Assembly: GCF_001580015.1 (NCBI RefSeq)
Contig: NZ_LSZQ01000046.1
Location: forward strand, 27,121 to 91,120
Source of the DNA: Cephaloticoccus primus
GTDB taxonomy: Bacteria > Verrucomicrobiota > Verrucomicrobiia > Opitutales > Opitutaceae
Direction: 5' to 3'
Length of the DNA: 64,000 bases
Made by a program: the position numbers and the translations under genes. This document shows, piece by piece, positions 17,341 to 26,132 of this stretch (the first letter of the stretch is position 1; every line of letters begins with the position of its first letter). The notes beneath the pieces are model-generated. The model had not been told where the DNA came from, searched no databases, and saw only the letters and a list, made by a program, of their open reading frames with translations.

Positions 17341-18528
17341 GTGCCGCAAATAAATTTGCCGCAGCTCGGCAAACACCGCAGCAAACGCGCTGTGCACCTA
17401 CGCCCAAGGCCTCTCTGCGCCCTCTCATGCCTCCTCGGTTTACCACTCCTGCTCGCCACACTCGCCACGACCGCGCCGAGCCACGGCGCAACAAATGAGG
17501 CCAGCACAGAAGCCGCAAACGCAGGCCAGCCGCCCAGCCTCGCGCGCGAGTCGCGCGACCCGCAGCCGCACCGCCAACCGCTCGCCAGGCTCGCACCGCT
17601 CGACGCGATCATCCTCGGGCTCGTCGAAGGCGTCACCGAGTTTCTCCCCGTCTCTTCCACAGGGCACCTCATCCTGACGAACCAGTTTCTGCGCCTGGAC
17701 TCCGGGCAGCCGCTGAGCGACGCGGCCGGACAACCGCTCTGGCACAAAGCGCCCTCGCCCGAAAACCCGAGTGGCGAGCCGCTCACCCTGAAGCTCGCCG
17801 CCGATACCTACACCGTCGTTATCCAGATCGGTGCCATCCTCGCCGTCCTGTCGCTGTATTGGTCGCGCTGTGTGCTGATGCTGCGCGGACTCATGGGCCG
17901 CGACCGCGCGGGGCTACTCCTGCTGCGCAATCTCGTGCTGGCCTTCGTGCCCGTCGCACTCGTGGGACTCGCCGCCAGCGACCTGATTGAGCACTACCTG
18001 TTCTCCGTCGCTACCGTGTTGATCGGGCTCGTGGGCGGCGCAGTCCTCATGCTCTGGGCCGAGCGCTGGCGGCGCGCCCAAGTCGCAAAACATGCCACCG
18101 CAGTCCAGTCAGCGCCAGCCGCGCCGCGCGCCGAAAAGGAGCCCGCGCAGCTCAGCCCGCGCGAAGCCCTCAAGATCGGCCTCATCCAGTGCTTCGCACT
18201 GTGGCCCGGGGCCAGCCGCTCCATGCTCACAATCGTCGGCGGCTATTGGGCCGGACTCAGCCCTGCAAAGGCTGCCGAGTTTAGCTTCCTCGTCGGACTG
18301 CCCGTCCTCGCTGGCGCGGCCATCCTCAAAGGCTGGCGCAGCGGCCCTGCGATGATCGAAGTCTTTGGCTGGTCGAGCGTGCTTCTCGGCGTGGCTGTCG
18401 CAGCCGCCTCCGCCGCCCTAGCAGTAAAGTTTTTGATAAAAATCCTCACCCGCCACGGCCTGTCCGCCTTTGCGCTCTACCGCCTGCTCCTCGCCACCAC
18501 AATCGCCCTCACGCTCTATTTCCAATAG
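17341..18528 (+). CDS. uppP: Undecaprenyl-diphosphatase (UppP/BacA)
   Basis: An inner-membrane phosphatase that recycles the lipid carrier of peptidoglycan synthesis. The catalytic segments LGLVEGVTEFLPVSSTGHLIL and LWPGASRSMLTIVGGYWAGLS are intact, with about eight membrane helices. Its 395 residues compare with the usual 265-290. The excess is an N-terminal extension of about 85 residues with its own hydrophobic stretch (LLGLPLLLATLATTAPSHGA) and a polar insertion after LILTNQFL. The start is GTG 17341 or TTG 17356, with no ATG in frame before the core, so the true start could be different. It is divergent from trpD with a gap of only 29 bp. Confidence 0.9.
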   Translation: MPQINLPQLGKHRSKRAVHLRPRPLCALSCLLGLPLLLATLATTAPSHGATNEASTEAANAGQPPSLARESRDPQPHRQPLARLAPLDAIILGLVEGVTEFLPVSSTGHLILTNQFLRLDSGQPLSDAAGQPLWHKAPSPENPSGEPLTLKLAADTYTVVIQIGAILAVLSLYWSRCVLMLRGLMGRDRAGLLLLRNLVLAFVPVALVGLAASDLIEHYLFSVATVLIGLVGGAVLMLWAERWRRAQVAKHATAVQSAPAAPRAEKEPAQLSPREALKIGLIQCFALWPGASRSMLTIVGGYWAGLSPAKAAEFSFLVGLPVLAGAAILKGWRSGPAMIEVFGWSSVLLGVAVAAASAALAVKFLIKILTRHGLSAFALYRLLLATTIALTLYFQ

Positions 18529-18614
18529 CCTTGGTTTAGCCCCGCCACCGCTGCGGTGCCCCACCTCTCCTTCCTTTGTAGGGAGACCCAAATCGGCCGA
18601 TGTGCGGGTGGGCC

Positions 18615-20765
18615 CTATGGGTCGAGTGTTCTGTGTTCTTCGGGGGGCGTGTTTTGTGCAGGGAGCTGTTGACGTGGGAGGCTGGTTTCGGGGGTGATGA
18701 GGACGGGGTTCTGGAACAGCGAGTTGGCGCGCAGGTGGGGCAGCGACTGGTTTTTCGGCGAGCCACCGGGGCTGAGCAGGTTGGCCGTGACGAAGATCAG
18801 CAGGTTGCGCTTTTGGGCGCTTTGGCCGCTGGACTTGAACAGGCGCCCGAGCCCGGGGATGTCGCCCACGACGGGGACTTTGTCGTTTACCTTTTTCACC
18901 TCTTCGCGGGTGAGCCCGCCCATGATCAGCGTGGCTCCGTCCCAGATGGTAACTTTCGTCGAGATGTCGCGCACGGAGAAGATCGGCTGATAAAAGCCGG
19001 AGGGCACGTTGACGGTCGTGCTCCCGGAGATCGCCACGCTGGGGCCGCCGTACTCCACAAAGCCGTCAAACTCGGTCACGCGCGGGTTCAGGTCCAGGCT
19101 GATGCTGTAGTCGTCTTCCTCGACAATCGGGGTAACGCGCAGCTCCACGCCGACGTTGCGCGTGGTAAAATCCTGCGGCGTGCCAGCGGTGATCGCCACA
19201 CCGGCGGAGCCGCCACCGCTCGCACTGCCCGTGCCCACCTGGCTTTGCGTTTGCCCGAAACTCTGCGGGTAACGCAGCTCCTGGGCCACGGTGATCGTGG
19301 CGGTATTGCCGGAGAGGACGGTAACCTTGGGCGCGCTGAGCAGGTCGGTACCCTGTTTTTGCGAGAGCGCGCGCACGACTGCGTTGACGTCAAACTCGCC
19401 GATCACGCCGGTCACACTCGCCAGCGCGCTGGCCCCGACGCCGAGGGAGGGCGCCCCGGGGATCGCGGGCGGGCTGTTGTCAAAGGTGGCGTCGATGCCC
19501 TCCGTGAGCTCACCGCTGGGGCTGACCGTCGCGGGCCGCGTGATCGAGCCGCGCTGGGTGGTACCGCTGCTGGAAAACGCAGCAGAGAGCGGCCGCCCCG
19601 AAATCGCGTACCTCGCCTGCGCTCCGGCGTTTCGCTGCGTGGGCTTGGTGCTCAGGCTCCAGCTTATGCCGAGCTCCTCCAGCGCGCCTTCGGCGACTTC
19701 CATAAACTTGGCCTCGATCTCGACCTGCCGGATGTCGTTGTAGCGGTGCAGGAGGTTGCGGATCCGCTCCAGGTTGAGCGCGGTGTGCGTGACGATGATT
19801 GAGGAGCCGTCGTAGGCGAGGCTGCTGCCGGCTGTGCCCTCAAAGTTCACCCCCGCTTGTTGCAAAAAATACCGCAGCGCGGGCGCCTCCTGTCCGGTGA
19901 AGGCAGGCGCGCCGCTCCCGCCAGCGGAGGAAAAGGCACCCTGCTGCGCAGTGGGAGCAGAGGCCGGAGGCTGCCAGCCCTGCCCCATCATCCGCAAAAC
20001 CGTTGCGCGGGAAACGGGAAAGAAATCCGTCTCCAGCGGGCTCGACTCACCGCCGGGCCGCAGCACCACCGCATCCCCCTGCAACTCGTATTGGTAGCCA
20101 ATCGACTGGGTAACGAAATCGAGGACGCGCCGCAGCGAAGTGTTTCGCAGCGTGAGCGTGACAGTCGGCTGCTGCTCGACCGGATCGAGCAACACGAGGT
20201 TTACCCCGCGCGGCAAATCGGGTGCTCCGGCGGAGTCGCTGCCCGTGCGATCAAACTCGACCGAAGCCGCACTCAACGCGCTCACCACCCGGCCGATCTC
20301 CACACGCGTAAAACTCAGCTCCGGAAACACGATTCCATCGAGCTTACGTGAAAGCGAGCTCACCGCAGGCGAAGCCGCCCCTTCCACCGCCGCCTGCTCC
20401 TCAAAAAGCCTCGGGCGACGCCAGCTCTCATCCACCTCCGCCAGCATCTCCTGCCGAGTCTGCAAACGCGGCGCCACACGCCGCCCCGCGAGCTCGCGCT
20501 CCAGCCGCTCAACCGCCACCGCAAACTCGCGCCGGTCGGGAAAGCGCGCCGACAACTCACGATAACTCGCCAACGCCGCCTCCAACTCCCCAGCCACATA
20601 CTGACCACGCGCCCTCAGCAAAAACCGCTCGATCTCCCCATCACTCCACCCCACCGCATTTCCAGCCACCGCAGTCACTTCTCCTCCCTCCTGCTCAGCC
20701 CGAAGCCCAGCCGCCCCAAAAACAAATCCACACACCAAGAAAACCCCAGCCGTTAAAATCTGCAT
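18615..20765 (-). CDS. Secretin (GspD/PilQ family) outer-membrane protein
   Basis: A 716-residue protein with a signal peptide (MQILTAGVFLVCGFVFGAAGLRA). Next come a TPR-like helical part (IERFLLRARGQYVAGELEAALASYREL), an N-domain (TLRNTSLRRVLDFVTQSIGYQYEL), a second N-domain (VEIEAKFMEVAEGALEELGISW) and the secretin core ending in VPVVGDIPGLGRLFKS. Secretins form outer-membrane pores for type II/III secretion or type IV pili. The TPR-plus-secretin layout resembles PilQ-like proteins described in Akkermansia, but no pilus or secretion gene adjoins it. ATG 20765 fits the signal peptide better than the open-frame start at 20795. The 289 bp upstream to 21054 hold nothing I can identify. Confidence 0.87.
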   Translation of the reverse strand: MQILTAGVFLVCGFVFGAAGLRAEQEGGEVTAVAGNAVGWSDGEIERFLLRARGQYVAGELEAALASYRELSARFPDRREFAVAVERLERELAGRRVAPRLQTRQEMLAEVDESWRRPRLFEEQAAVEGAASPAVSSLSRKLDGIVFPELSFTRVEIGRVVSALSAASVEFDRTGSDSAGAPDLPRGVNLVLLDPVEQQPTVTLTLRNTSLRRVLDFVTQSIGYQYELQGDAVVLRPGGESSPLETDFFPVSRATVLRMMGQGWQPPASAPTAQQGAFSSAGGSGAPAFTGQEAPALRYFLQQAGVNFEGTAGSSLAYDGSSIIVTHTALNLERIRNLLHRYNDIRQVEIEAKFMEVAEGALEELGISWSLSTKPTQRNAGAQARYAISGRPLSAAFSSSGTTQRGSITRPATVSPSGELTEGIDATFDNSPPAIPGAPSLGVGASALASVTGVIGEFDVNAVVRALSQKQGTDLLSAPKVTVLSGNTATITVAQELRYPQSFGQTQSQVGTGSASGGGSAGVAITAGTPQDFTTRNVGVELRVTPIVEEDDYSISLDLNPRVTEFDGFVEYGGPSVAISGSTTVNVPSGFYQPIFSVRDISTKVTIWDGATLIMGGLTREEVKKVNDKVPVVGDIPGLGRLFKSSGQSAQKRNLLIFVTANLLSPGGSPKNQSLPHLRANSLFQNPVLITPETSLPRQQLPAQNTPPEEHRTLDP

Positions 20766-21054
20766 AAATAAAGAGGGGTAAAGGAGGGGGACCAATCTGA
20801 ACGGGAGAGGAGTGATCAGACTGGAGAGGAAAGAAGCACCTCATCAGCAGCCCACTCATCACGGGCTGTCGAGCCCCAGCCAAATCCTTTGCGGGAAGAC
20901 TTAAAGCCCTTACTTGAACACTCCAACTGCTCACCAAGATAGACCACTGCGGGAGCACGAGTGTTTAACGCCGAGCGAGGCTCTCCTCCCCGTACCTCAC
21001 GATACCGTGGGGATAGGCCGCTACGCGGAGCTCCTGGCCGCTGAAAACGCTACA

Positions 21055-21609
21055 TCACTTGGCGGGCACAGCACGGCGGCGGGCTTGGTAAGCGGCGTGG
21101 GCGCGGGCGACGGCGATGTATTTATCAGCGGATTTTTTGAGGAAGGCGAGTTCCTCGGCGCGCAGGGGACGGATGACTTTTGCGGGAGAGCCATAGACCA
21201 TCGACCCGGGCGGGACTTGCATGCCTTGGGGCACGAGCGAGTTGGCGCCCACAATGCTGCGCTCGCCCACGACTGCGCCGTCGAGCACGGTCGCGCCCAT
21301 GCCGATCAAGCACTCGTCGCCTATCGTGCAGGCGTGAATAATCGCCGCATGGCCGATCGTGCACCACTCGCCGATGTGCGCGCCGAGATCGTCGGCCAGA
21401 TGCACGACAGCGTTGTCCTGAATGTTGGTGCCCGCGCCGATGCGGATTTCGGCAATATCGCCGCGCAACACCGCACCATAAAACACGCTGCTGTTTTCGC
21501 TCAAAACGACGTCGCCCTGAATACTGGCAGTCGGCGCGACAAAGAGCGCGCGAGCCGTATCGGGCTCACGGCTCAGGAGGTGGCGGGCGAGGCGGTCGTT
21601 TACGTCCAT
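21055..21609 (-). CDS. Gamma-carbonic anhydrase-like hexapeptide-repeat protein
   Basis: A 184-residue left-handed beta-helix protein of the YrdA/PaaY/CaiE gamma-CA group. Hexapeptide repeats run from VAPTASIQGDVVLSENSSVFYGAVLRGDIAEIRIGAGTNIQDNAVVH through IGEWCTIGHAAIIHACTIGDECLIGMGATVLDGAVVG. The three expected zinc-binding His are present (NAVVH, and GHAAIIH with two). The C-terminal helix (RAEELAFLKKSADKYIAVARAH) is typical. Members may hydrate CO2 or act as acyltransferase-like proteins, so activity cannot be stated. ATG 21609 removes a Pro/Ser/Arg-rich leader. Confidence 0.88.
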   Translation of the reverse strand: MDVNDRLARHLLSREPDTARALFVAPTASIQGDVVLSENSSVFYGAVLRGDIAEIRIGAGTNIQDNAVVHLADDLGAHIGEWCTIGHAAIIHACTIGDECLIGMGATVLDGAVVGERSIVGANSLVPQGMQVPPGSMVYGSPAKVIRPLRAEELAFLKKSADKYIAVARAHAAYQARRRAVPAK

Positions 21610-21730
21610 AGCGCGATTGGTGCGAAAAGCGGGGGGCCGGAAATGGGAAACAGGCAGAGGGCTGGCGGGCGGACACCCGCGGAGCCGGAACGGTGCGAAC
21701 GAGAATGGGGAGGATATTAACGCGCGCACC

Positions 21731-22114
21731 CTACTTCTTATACCACTCGCCGTTTTCGCGCTGGAGCCAGACGCCCGCCGCACTGTTGGCCGCGATGCGG
21801 CGCGCGCGGGCTCGGCCCACTTGCTCGCTGGTGGTTTTGTTTTTCTCGGCAATGGCGGAGTAGACTGTCCCACGGTCGCGATTTTCGGCGGATACGATGT
21901 TGCGCGCATTACTGCCGCCTGCCGCTGCGTCGCGCACTTCGAGGTAGCCTTGATTGTTTTCGCCCACCGCGCCTTTGGCCTTGAGGTCGTCGATGGTCGG
22001 CAGCCTTTCCTCCATCCGCGCGCGCACGGCGCTGAGGTCGTCCGCCGCGTGAGTCACGAGCGCAGGCACGCCGAGGAACAGGGCGAGAAGGAGCATTTGG
22101 AAAAATGTTTTCAT
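21731..22114 (-). CDS. ydbL: YdbL-family (DUF1318) periplasmic protein
   Basis: A 127-residue protein with a signal peptide (MKTFFQMLLLALFLGVPALVTHA). The DUF1318 pattern follows: VRARMEERLPTIDDLKAKGAVGENNQGYLEVR, then a C-terminal VYSAIAEKNKTTSEQVGRARARRIAANSAAGVWLQRENGEWYKK. In Enterobacteria YdbL works with the lipoprotein YnbE and the bridge protein YdbH in phospholipid transport between the two membranes. The same three genes are adjacent here. The role is inferred from that context. Confidence 0.85.
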   Translation of the reverse strand: MKTFFQMLLLALFLGVPALVTHAADDLSAVRARMEERLPTIDDLKAKGAVGENNQGYLEVRDAAAGGSNARNIVSAENRDRGTVYSAIAEKNKTTSEQVGRARARRIAANSAAGVWLQRENGEWYKK

Positions 22115-22161
22115 GAGAGTACAGGGGTTAAAAAACAGTGCGGATGCGAAGCGTAGCGCGA

Positions 22162-22359
22162 TCAGGACGTGGGCTCGGCGGGTGTGAGCGTCGTTGATTT
22201 CCGGTCGAGATCGCCGAAGAAGTCGTCGAGCTCGCGGTCGATCTTCACGTTCACATCGACCGTCGCGTGAATTTCAATCGGTTGCATTTTCACGTTGATG
22301 CAGCCCACCGCAAAAAGAGGCAGCAGCAGGGAAAGCAGACAGACTCGTAGGGATAACAT
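22162..22359 (-). CDS. ynbE: YnbE-like small lipoprotein
   Basis: A 65-residue protein. The signal peptide ends in LLLPLFAVGC, a good lipobox, so it is probably an outer-membrane lipoprotein. The mature part NVKMQPIEIHATVDVNVKIDRELDDFFGDLDRKS matches the YnbE pattern, a short beta-forming stretch thought to extend the YdbH bridge. ATG 22359 lies 44 bp after the ydbH stop and places the lipobox normally. A longer frame from 22407 overlaps that stop and is less likely. Confidence 0.83.
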   Translation of the reverse strand: MLSLRVCLLSLLLPLFAVGCINVKMQPIEIHATVDVNVKIDRELDDFFGDLDRKSTTLTPAEPTS

Positions 22360-22403
22360 GGCACAAACAGGAGCAAGTCCGGCCCGCGTTCGCAACCCAG
22401 GTT

Positions 22404-23459
22404 TCACTCGGCCGCCGCGGCTCGCTGTGCGCCAAAGTTCAGGCTGACCGAGTCAGTCGCGCCGAGCCGCAGCACCTGATCGAGCGGGCCGGAGACATTG
22501 ATGTCGAAGCGCAGCCGCTTCACGACGGCGCCGCTCACGGGCCGCGCTACGAGGCTGACCGCTGCCGAGCGCGGGCCGTCGGGCCCATCGGGATAGAGCG
22601 CGACGCTCAGGCTCTCGACGGCGAGTGGCTGTGTGCCCAGCTCTACCGCCTCCATCGTGTCGTAGGCGGGATTTTCGAGCGAGAGCCAACGGGCCAGCCG
22701 CCCAAAACTCGCGGGCAGGATCTGAATCCGCCGCGTCGTGTGCTGAGTCAGGAAGCCGGGCATGGCGGTCAGCGTGATCTGCGGCGCCTCATCCGCATGG
22801 ATCGAGAGCGCGCCCTCGCCGATTTGCAGGCCGCCGGCCGCGCTCCAGCGAAGGGCGATTTGCCCGCTGATCCGGCCGCTGGCTTCACGCAACGTTTCGG
22901 GCACGAAGTCGCTGAGCTGCGCCAAAGAAAAACCGCGCAGCTCCGCAATCACGGAAAGTACGGGCGGCCCCGCCTCCTCTGAAAAATCAATCGCAAACGG
23001 GCGCAGCGCGACCTGGCCGCCGAGCGCGGAAAACTCCGCCACGCTCACCTCAAGGACGCGCCGCGCTGCATCGGCCTGCGCTTCGATTTTGAGGTCACGC
23101 AACAGCAGCCCGGGGACGCTGGCCTCGGGCGCGCTTAGAGAGAGCTGAGCGCGGAGCGACTCGTCAGTCGAAAGATTTACCCGAAACGGCCCCGCAACCG
23201 AGACCTCGCCCGAGGCGGATGTAAATGCAAACTCGCCTGCCACCTCGCCGCTCAGCGCGAGCCGCGGCACGCCGCCGCTGTGATGCCCGATACCCTCTCC
23301 GCCGCGGGCGCCAGCCCCGCCCGCCACCGATTTCGGTGCAGGCGCAGAAGCGCCCGGCGCGCCCTCGCCTGCCGCCCCGCCGAGCGCGAGCGGCGGAGGC
23401 AGCAGCAGCACGCACCAAAGCACCAGGCACAACGCAATGAGCCGTGCGCGCCGCATCAC
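22404..23459 (-). CDS. ydbH: Short YdbH-like intermembrane lipid-transport protein
   Basis: A 351-residue protein with an N-terminal signal anchor (LIALCLVLWCVLLLPPPLALGG), a Gly/Ala-rich linker and beta-rich sequence. The C-terminal half matches the DctA/YdbH domain: FSLAQLSDFVPETLREASGRISGQIALRWSAAGGLQIGEGALSIHADEAPQITLTAMPGFL, then LRFDINVSGPLDQVLRLG. E. coli YdbH is about 880 residues, so this is under half the length and should form a much shorter groove. It is followed by ynbE and ydbL, which supports the assignment. Confidence 0.8.
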   Translation of the reverse strand: MMRRARLIALCLVLWCVLLLPPPLALGGAAGEGAPGASAPAPKSVAGGAGARGGEGIGHHSGGVPRLALSGEVAGEFAFTSASGEVSVAGPFRVNLSTDESLRAQLSLSAPEASVPGLLLRDLKIEAQADAARRVLEVSVAEFSALGGQVALRPFAIDFSEEAGPPVLSVIAELRGFSLAQLSDFVPETLREASGRISGQIALRWSAAGGLQIGEGALSIHADEAPQITLTAMPGFLTQHTTRRIQILPASFGRLARWLSLENPAYDTMEAVELGTQPLAVESLSVALYPDGPDGPRSAAVSLVARPVSGAVVKRLRFDINVSGPLDQVLRLGATDSVSLNFGAQRAAAAE

Positions 23460-23483
23460 GCCTTTCGTCCACGCCGCTCGCCG

Positions 23484-26045
23484 CTACGCCAGCGGCGCAG
23501 CGGGCAGCCGCCAGATCTGCTCCGCGTATTCACGGATCGTGCGGTCACTGGAAAACTTGCCCACGCGAGCGACGTTGAGGATCGCCTTTGCGGCCCACGC
23601 GGCCTGGTCGCGGTAGCACCGGTCAACCGCTTGTTGTGCATCGCTGTAGGGGCGAAAGTCGGGCAGCACCATGAAGGGGTCGCCGCCGCCGAGCAGGCTG
23701 TGATGCAGCGGGGCAAAGGCGCCGTGCTCACCCGGGCAAAAGTAGTCGCTCCCGATCCAGTCCACGACAGCGCGCAGCTCTTCATCGGCTTCGTAAACGC
23801 CGCGCGGGTAGTAGCCGCGCGCGCGCAGCTCGGCGACTTCTTCGACACTCATCCCGAAGATGAAGATATTGTCGGGGCCGACCTCTTCGAGGATCTCGAC
23901 GTTGGCACCGTCGAGCGTGCCGATGGTCAGTGCGCCGTTGAGCGCGAGCTTCATATTGCCCGTGCCCGAGGCCTCCTTTCCGGCGGTCGAGATCTGCTCG
24001 GAAAGGTCAGCGGCAGGGATGATTTTTTCGGCCAGCGAGACGCGGTAGTTGGGCAAGAAGGCGACCTTGAGTTTACCGCCGATGCGCTCATCGGCATTGA
24101 TGCGCGCGGCGACGAGGTTGATCGCGCGGATGATGTTCTTGGCGAGGTCGTAGCCGGGCGCCGCCTTGGCCGCAAAGACGAAGACGCGCGGCACGATGTC
24201 GAGCTGCGGGTTTTGCAACAGGCGGCGGTAGAGCGCGAGGATGTGCAGCAGGTTGAGGTGCTGGCGCTTGTACTCGTGCAGGCGCTTGATCTGCACGTCG
24301 AAGAGCGCATCAGGCGAGACGACGAGGCCGTCGCAATCGCGCGCGATGATCTCCGCGAGCTCGGCCTTGTTCGCGCGCTTGATCGCCATGAACTCGCGCT
24401 GCACGGCAGGCTGGTGGGCGAGCTTTTCCAGCTCGCGCAATTGGTCGAGATCGCGCGTCCAGCGTTCGTGCCCGAGCGTCGCCGTGATGAAAGCGGCGAG
24501 CCGCGGATTGCACTGGAGCAGCCAGCGGCGCGGCGTGATGCCGTTGGTCTTGTTTTGAAACTTGCCCGGGTAGAGCGCGGCGAGCTCGGGGAAGAGCTCC
24601 TTTTGCAGCAGCTCGGTATGGAGTGCGGCCACGCCGTTGACCGTGTGCGAGCCGACGACCGCGAGGTTCGCCATGCGCACCATTTTCTCGTCGCCCTCCT
24701 CGATCAGCGAGCACACGCGCTGCTTCGCGTGATCGTGCGGCCAGACTTCGCCGCAACGCTGCATGAGCCAGTGGTTGATCTCGTAAATGAGCTGGAGGTG
24801 GCGCGGCAGGAGCCGCTCAAAAAGCGGCACGCCCCACTTCTCCAGTGCCTCGGGGAGCAGCGTATGGTTGGTGTAGGACAGGCTGCGCGTGGTGATGCCC
24901 CAGGCCTCGTCCCAGCCGAGCCGGTGCTCGTCGAGCATCAGCCGCATGAGCTCGACGACGGCGATTGCGGGGTGCGTGTCGTTGAGCTGGATCGCGACTT
25001 TATCGGCAAAGTTGGCCCAGCCATTGCGCGAGTCGCGGAAGTGGCGGCGGATCAAGTCGCGCAGCGAGCAGGCCACAAAGAAGTACTGCTGCACGAGGCG
25101 CAGGGCCTTGCCGTTCTCGGTCTTGTCGTTCGGGTAAAGCACTTTGGAGATCGACTCACCGGCCTGCTTCTTGCGCGTGGCCTCCTCGTAGCTGCCCGAG
25201 TTGAAGGCCGCCAGGTCGAAGTCGTCGGGCGCGTGCGAAGACCACAGCCGCAGCAAATTCACCGTGCGCGTGCCGTAGCCCGCGATCGGGATGTCGTGCG
25301 GCAGGCCGAGGATCTGCTTGGTCTCCACCCAGCGCGGGGTCGAGTGGCCGCGGTCGTCGAAGACGTTTTCCACACGACCATAGAGCGGGATTTGCTGGGC
25401 GTATTCGCCATGCATGACCTCCCAGGGGCTGCCAAAAACGCGCCACCGGTCGGGCTGCTCGACCTGGTGCCCATCGACAAACTCCTGTCGGAAAAGCCCG
25501 AATTCGTAGTACATCCCGTAGCCGACCGCCGGATAGTCCAGCGTGGCGAGCGAGTCGAAGAAACAGGCCGCGAGCCGCCCGAGGCCGCCGTTACCGAGCC
25601 CCATGTCGAGCTCCGCATCGAGCACCCGCGTATAGTCCACACCGAGCTCGGCGAGTGCTTCGCGCGCGACTTCCGTCAGGCCCGTCGCGTGCAAGTTCGC
25701 CTCGAAAAGGCGCCCGATCAAATACTCCATCGACAGGTAGTAGAGGCGGCGGACGTTTTGCGCGGCGTGGGCGGACTGCGTGGCGATCAACCGCTCGTGG
25801 ATTTCGTCGCGCACGGCGAGCGAGGTCGCCACCCACCAATCGTGCGACGTGGCCCCGGCCGGATAACGCGCCAGAGTCGAAGTCAGGTGCCGGAGGATCG
25901 AGTCGCGAAACGCATCAACCGTGGGCAAACAAGCAGAGGCGACGGCTGTGCCCGCCGTGGTTGCCGACTCGCCCGGTGCAGCCGGCGCGTTGTTTGGTGC
26001 AGCGCGCCTGGTTTTGGCGCGGGGAGATTTGGTGGGCTTGGGCAT
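23484..26045 (-). CDS. glgP: Glycogen/starch/alpha-glucan phosphorylase
   Basis: An 853-residue GT35 enzyme that releases glucose-1-phosphate from alpha-1,4-glucans. Visible marks: [17 protein letters not shown] near the N-terminus, [27 protein letters not shown]-type segment [17 protein letters not shown], and the pyridoxal-phosphate site [31 protein letters not shown] 26045 is preferred; the first 45 residues are a basic, Ala/Pro-rich tail not seen in classical members. Together with glgC (40685) it points to glycogen storage. mutL lies upstream on the same strand. Confidence 0.95.
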   Translation of the reverse strand: MPKPTKSPRAKTRRAAPNNAPAAPGESATTAGTAVASACLPTVDAFRDSILRHLTSTLARYPAGATSHDWWVATSLAVRDEIHERLIATQSAHAAQNVRRLYYLSMEYLIGRLFEANLHATGLTEVAREALAELGVDYTRVLDAELDMGLGNGGLGRLAACFFDSLATLDYPAVGYGMYYEFGLFRQEFVDGHQVEQPDRWRVFGSPWEVMHGEYAQQIPLYGRVENVFDDRGHSTPRWVETKQILGLPHDIPIAGYGTRTVNLLRLWSSHAPDDFDLAAFNSGSYEEATRKKQAGESISKVLYPNDKTENGKALRLVQQYFFVACSLRDLIRRHFRDSRNGWANFADKVAIQLNDTHPAIAVVELMRLMLDEHRLGWDEAWGITTRSLSYTNHTLLPEALEKWGVPLFERLLPRHLQLIYEINHWLMQRCGEVWPHDHAKQRVCSLIEEGDEKMVRMANLAVVGSHTVNGVAALHTELLQKELFPELAALYPGKFQNKTNGITPRRWLLQCNPRLAAFITATLGHERWTRDLDQLRELEKLAHQPAVQREFMAIKRANKAELAEIIARDCDGLVVSPDALFDVQIKRLHEYKRQHLNLLHILALYRRLLQNPQLDIVPRVFVFAAKAAPGYDLAKNIIRAINLVAARINADERIGGKLKVAFLPNYRVSLAEKIIPAADLSEQISTAGKEASGTGNMKLALNGALTIGTLDGANVEILEEVGPDNIFIFGMSVEEVAELRARGYYPRGVYEADEELRAVVDWIGSDYFCPGEHGAFAPLHHSLLGGGDPFMVLPDFRPYSDAQQAVDRCYRDQAAWAAKAILNVARVGKFSSDRTIREYAEQIWRLPAAPLA

Positions 26046-26132
26046 GGCGGAGAGAGGAGGCGCAGACGTTTTTTGAAGGGAGTGGACGCCAGATTGAAAT
26101 CGAAAGCCCCGGCCCAAGCGAGGGATTTAACC

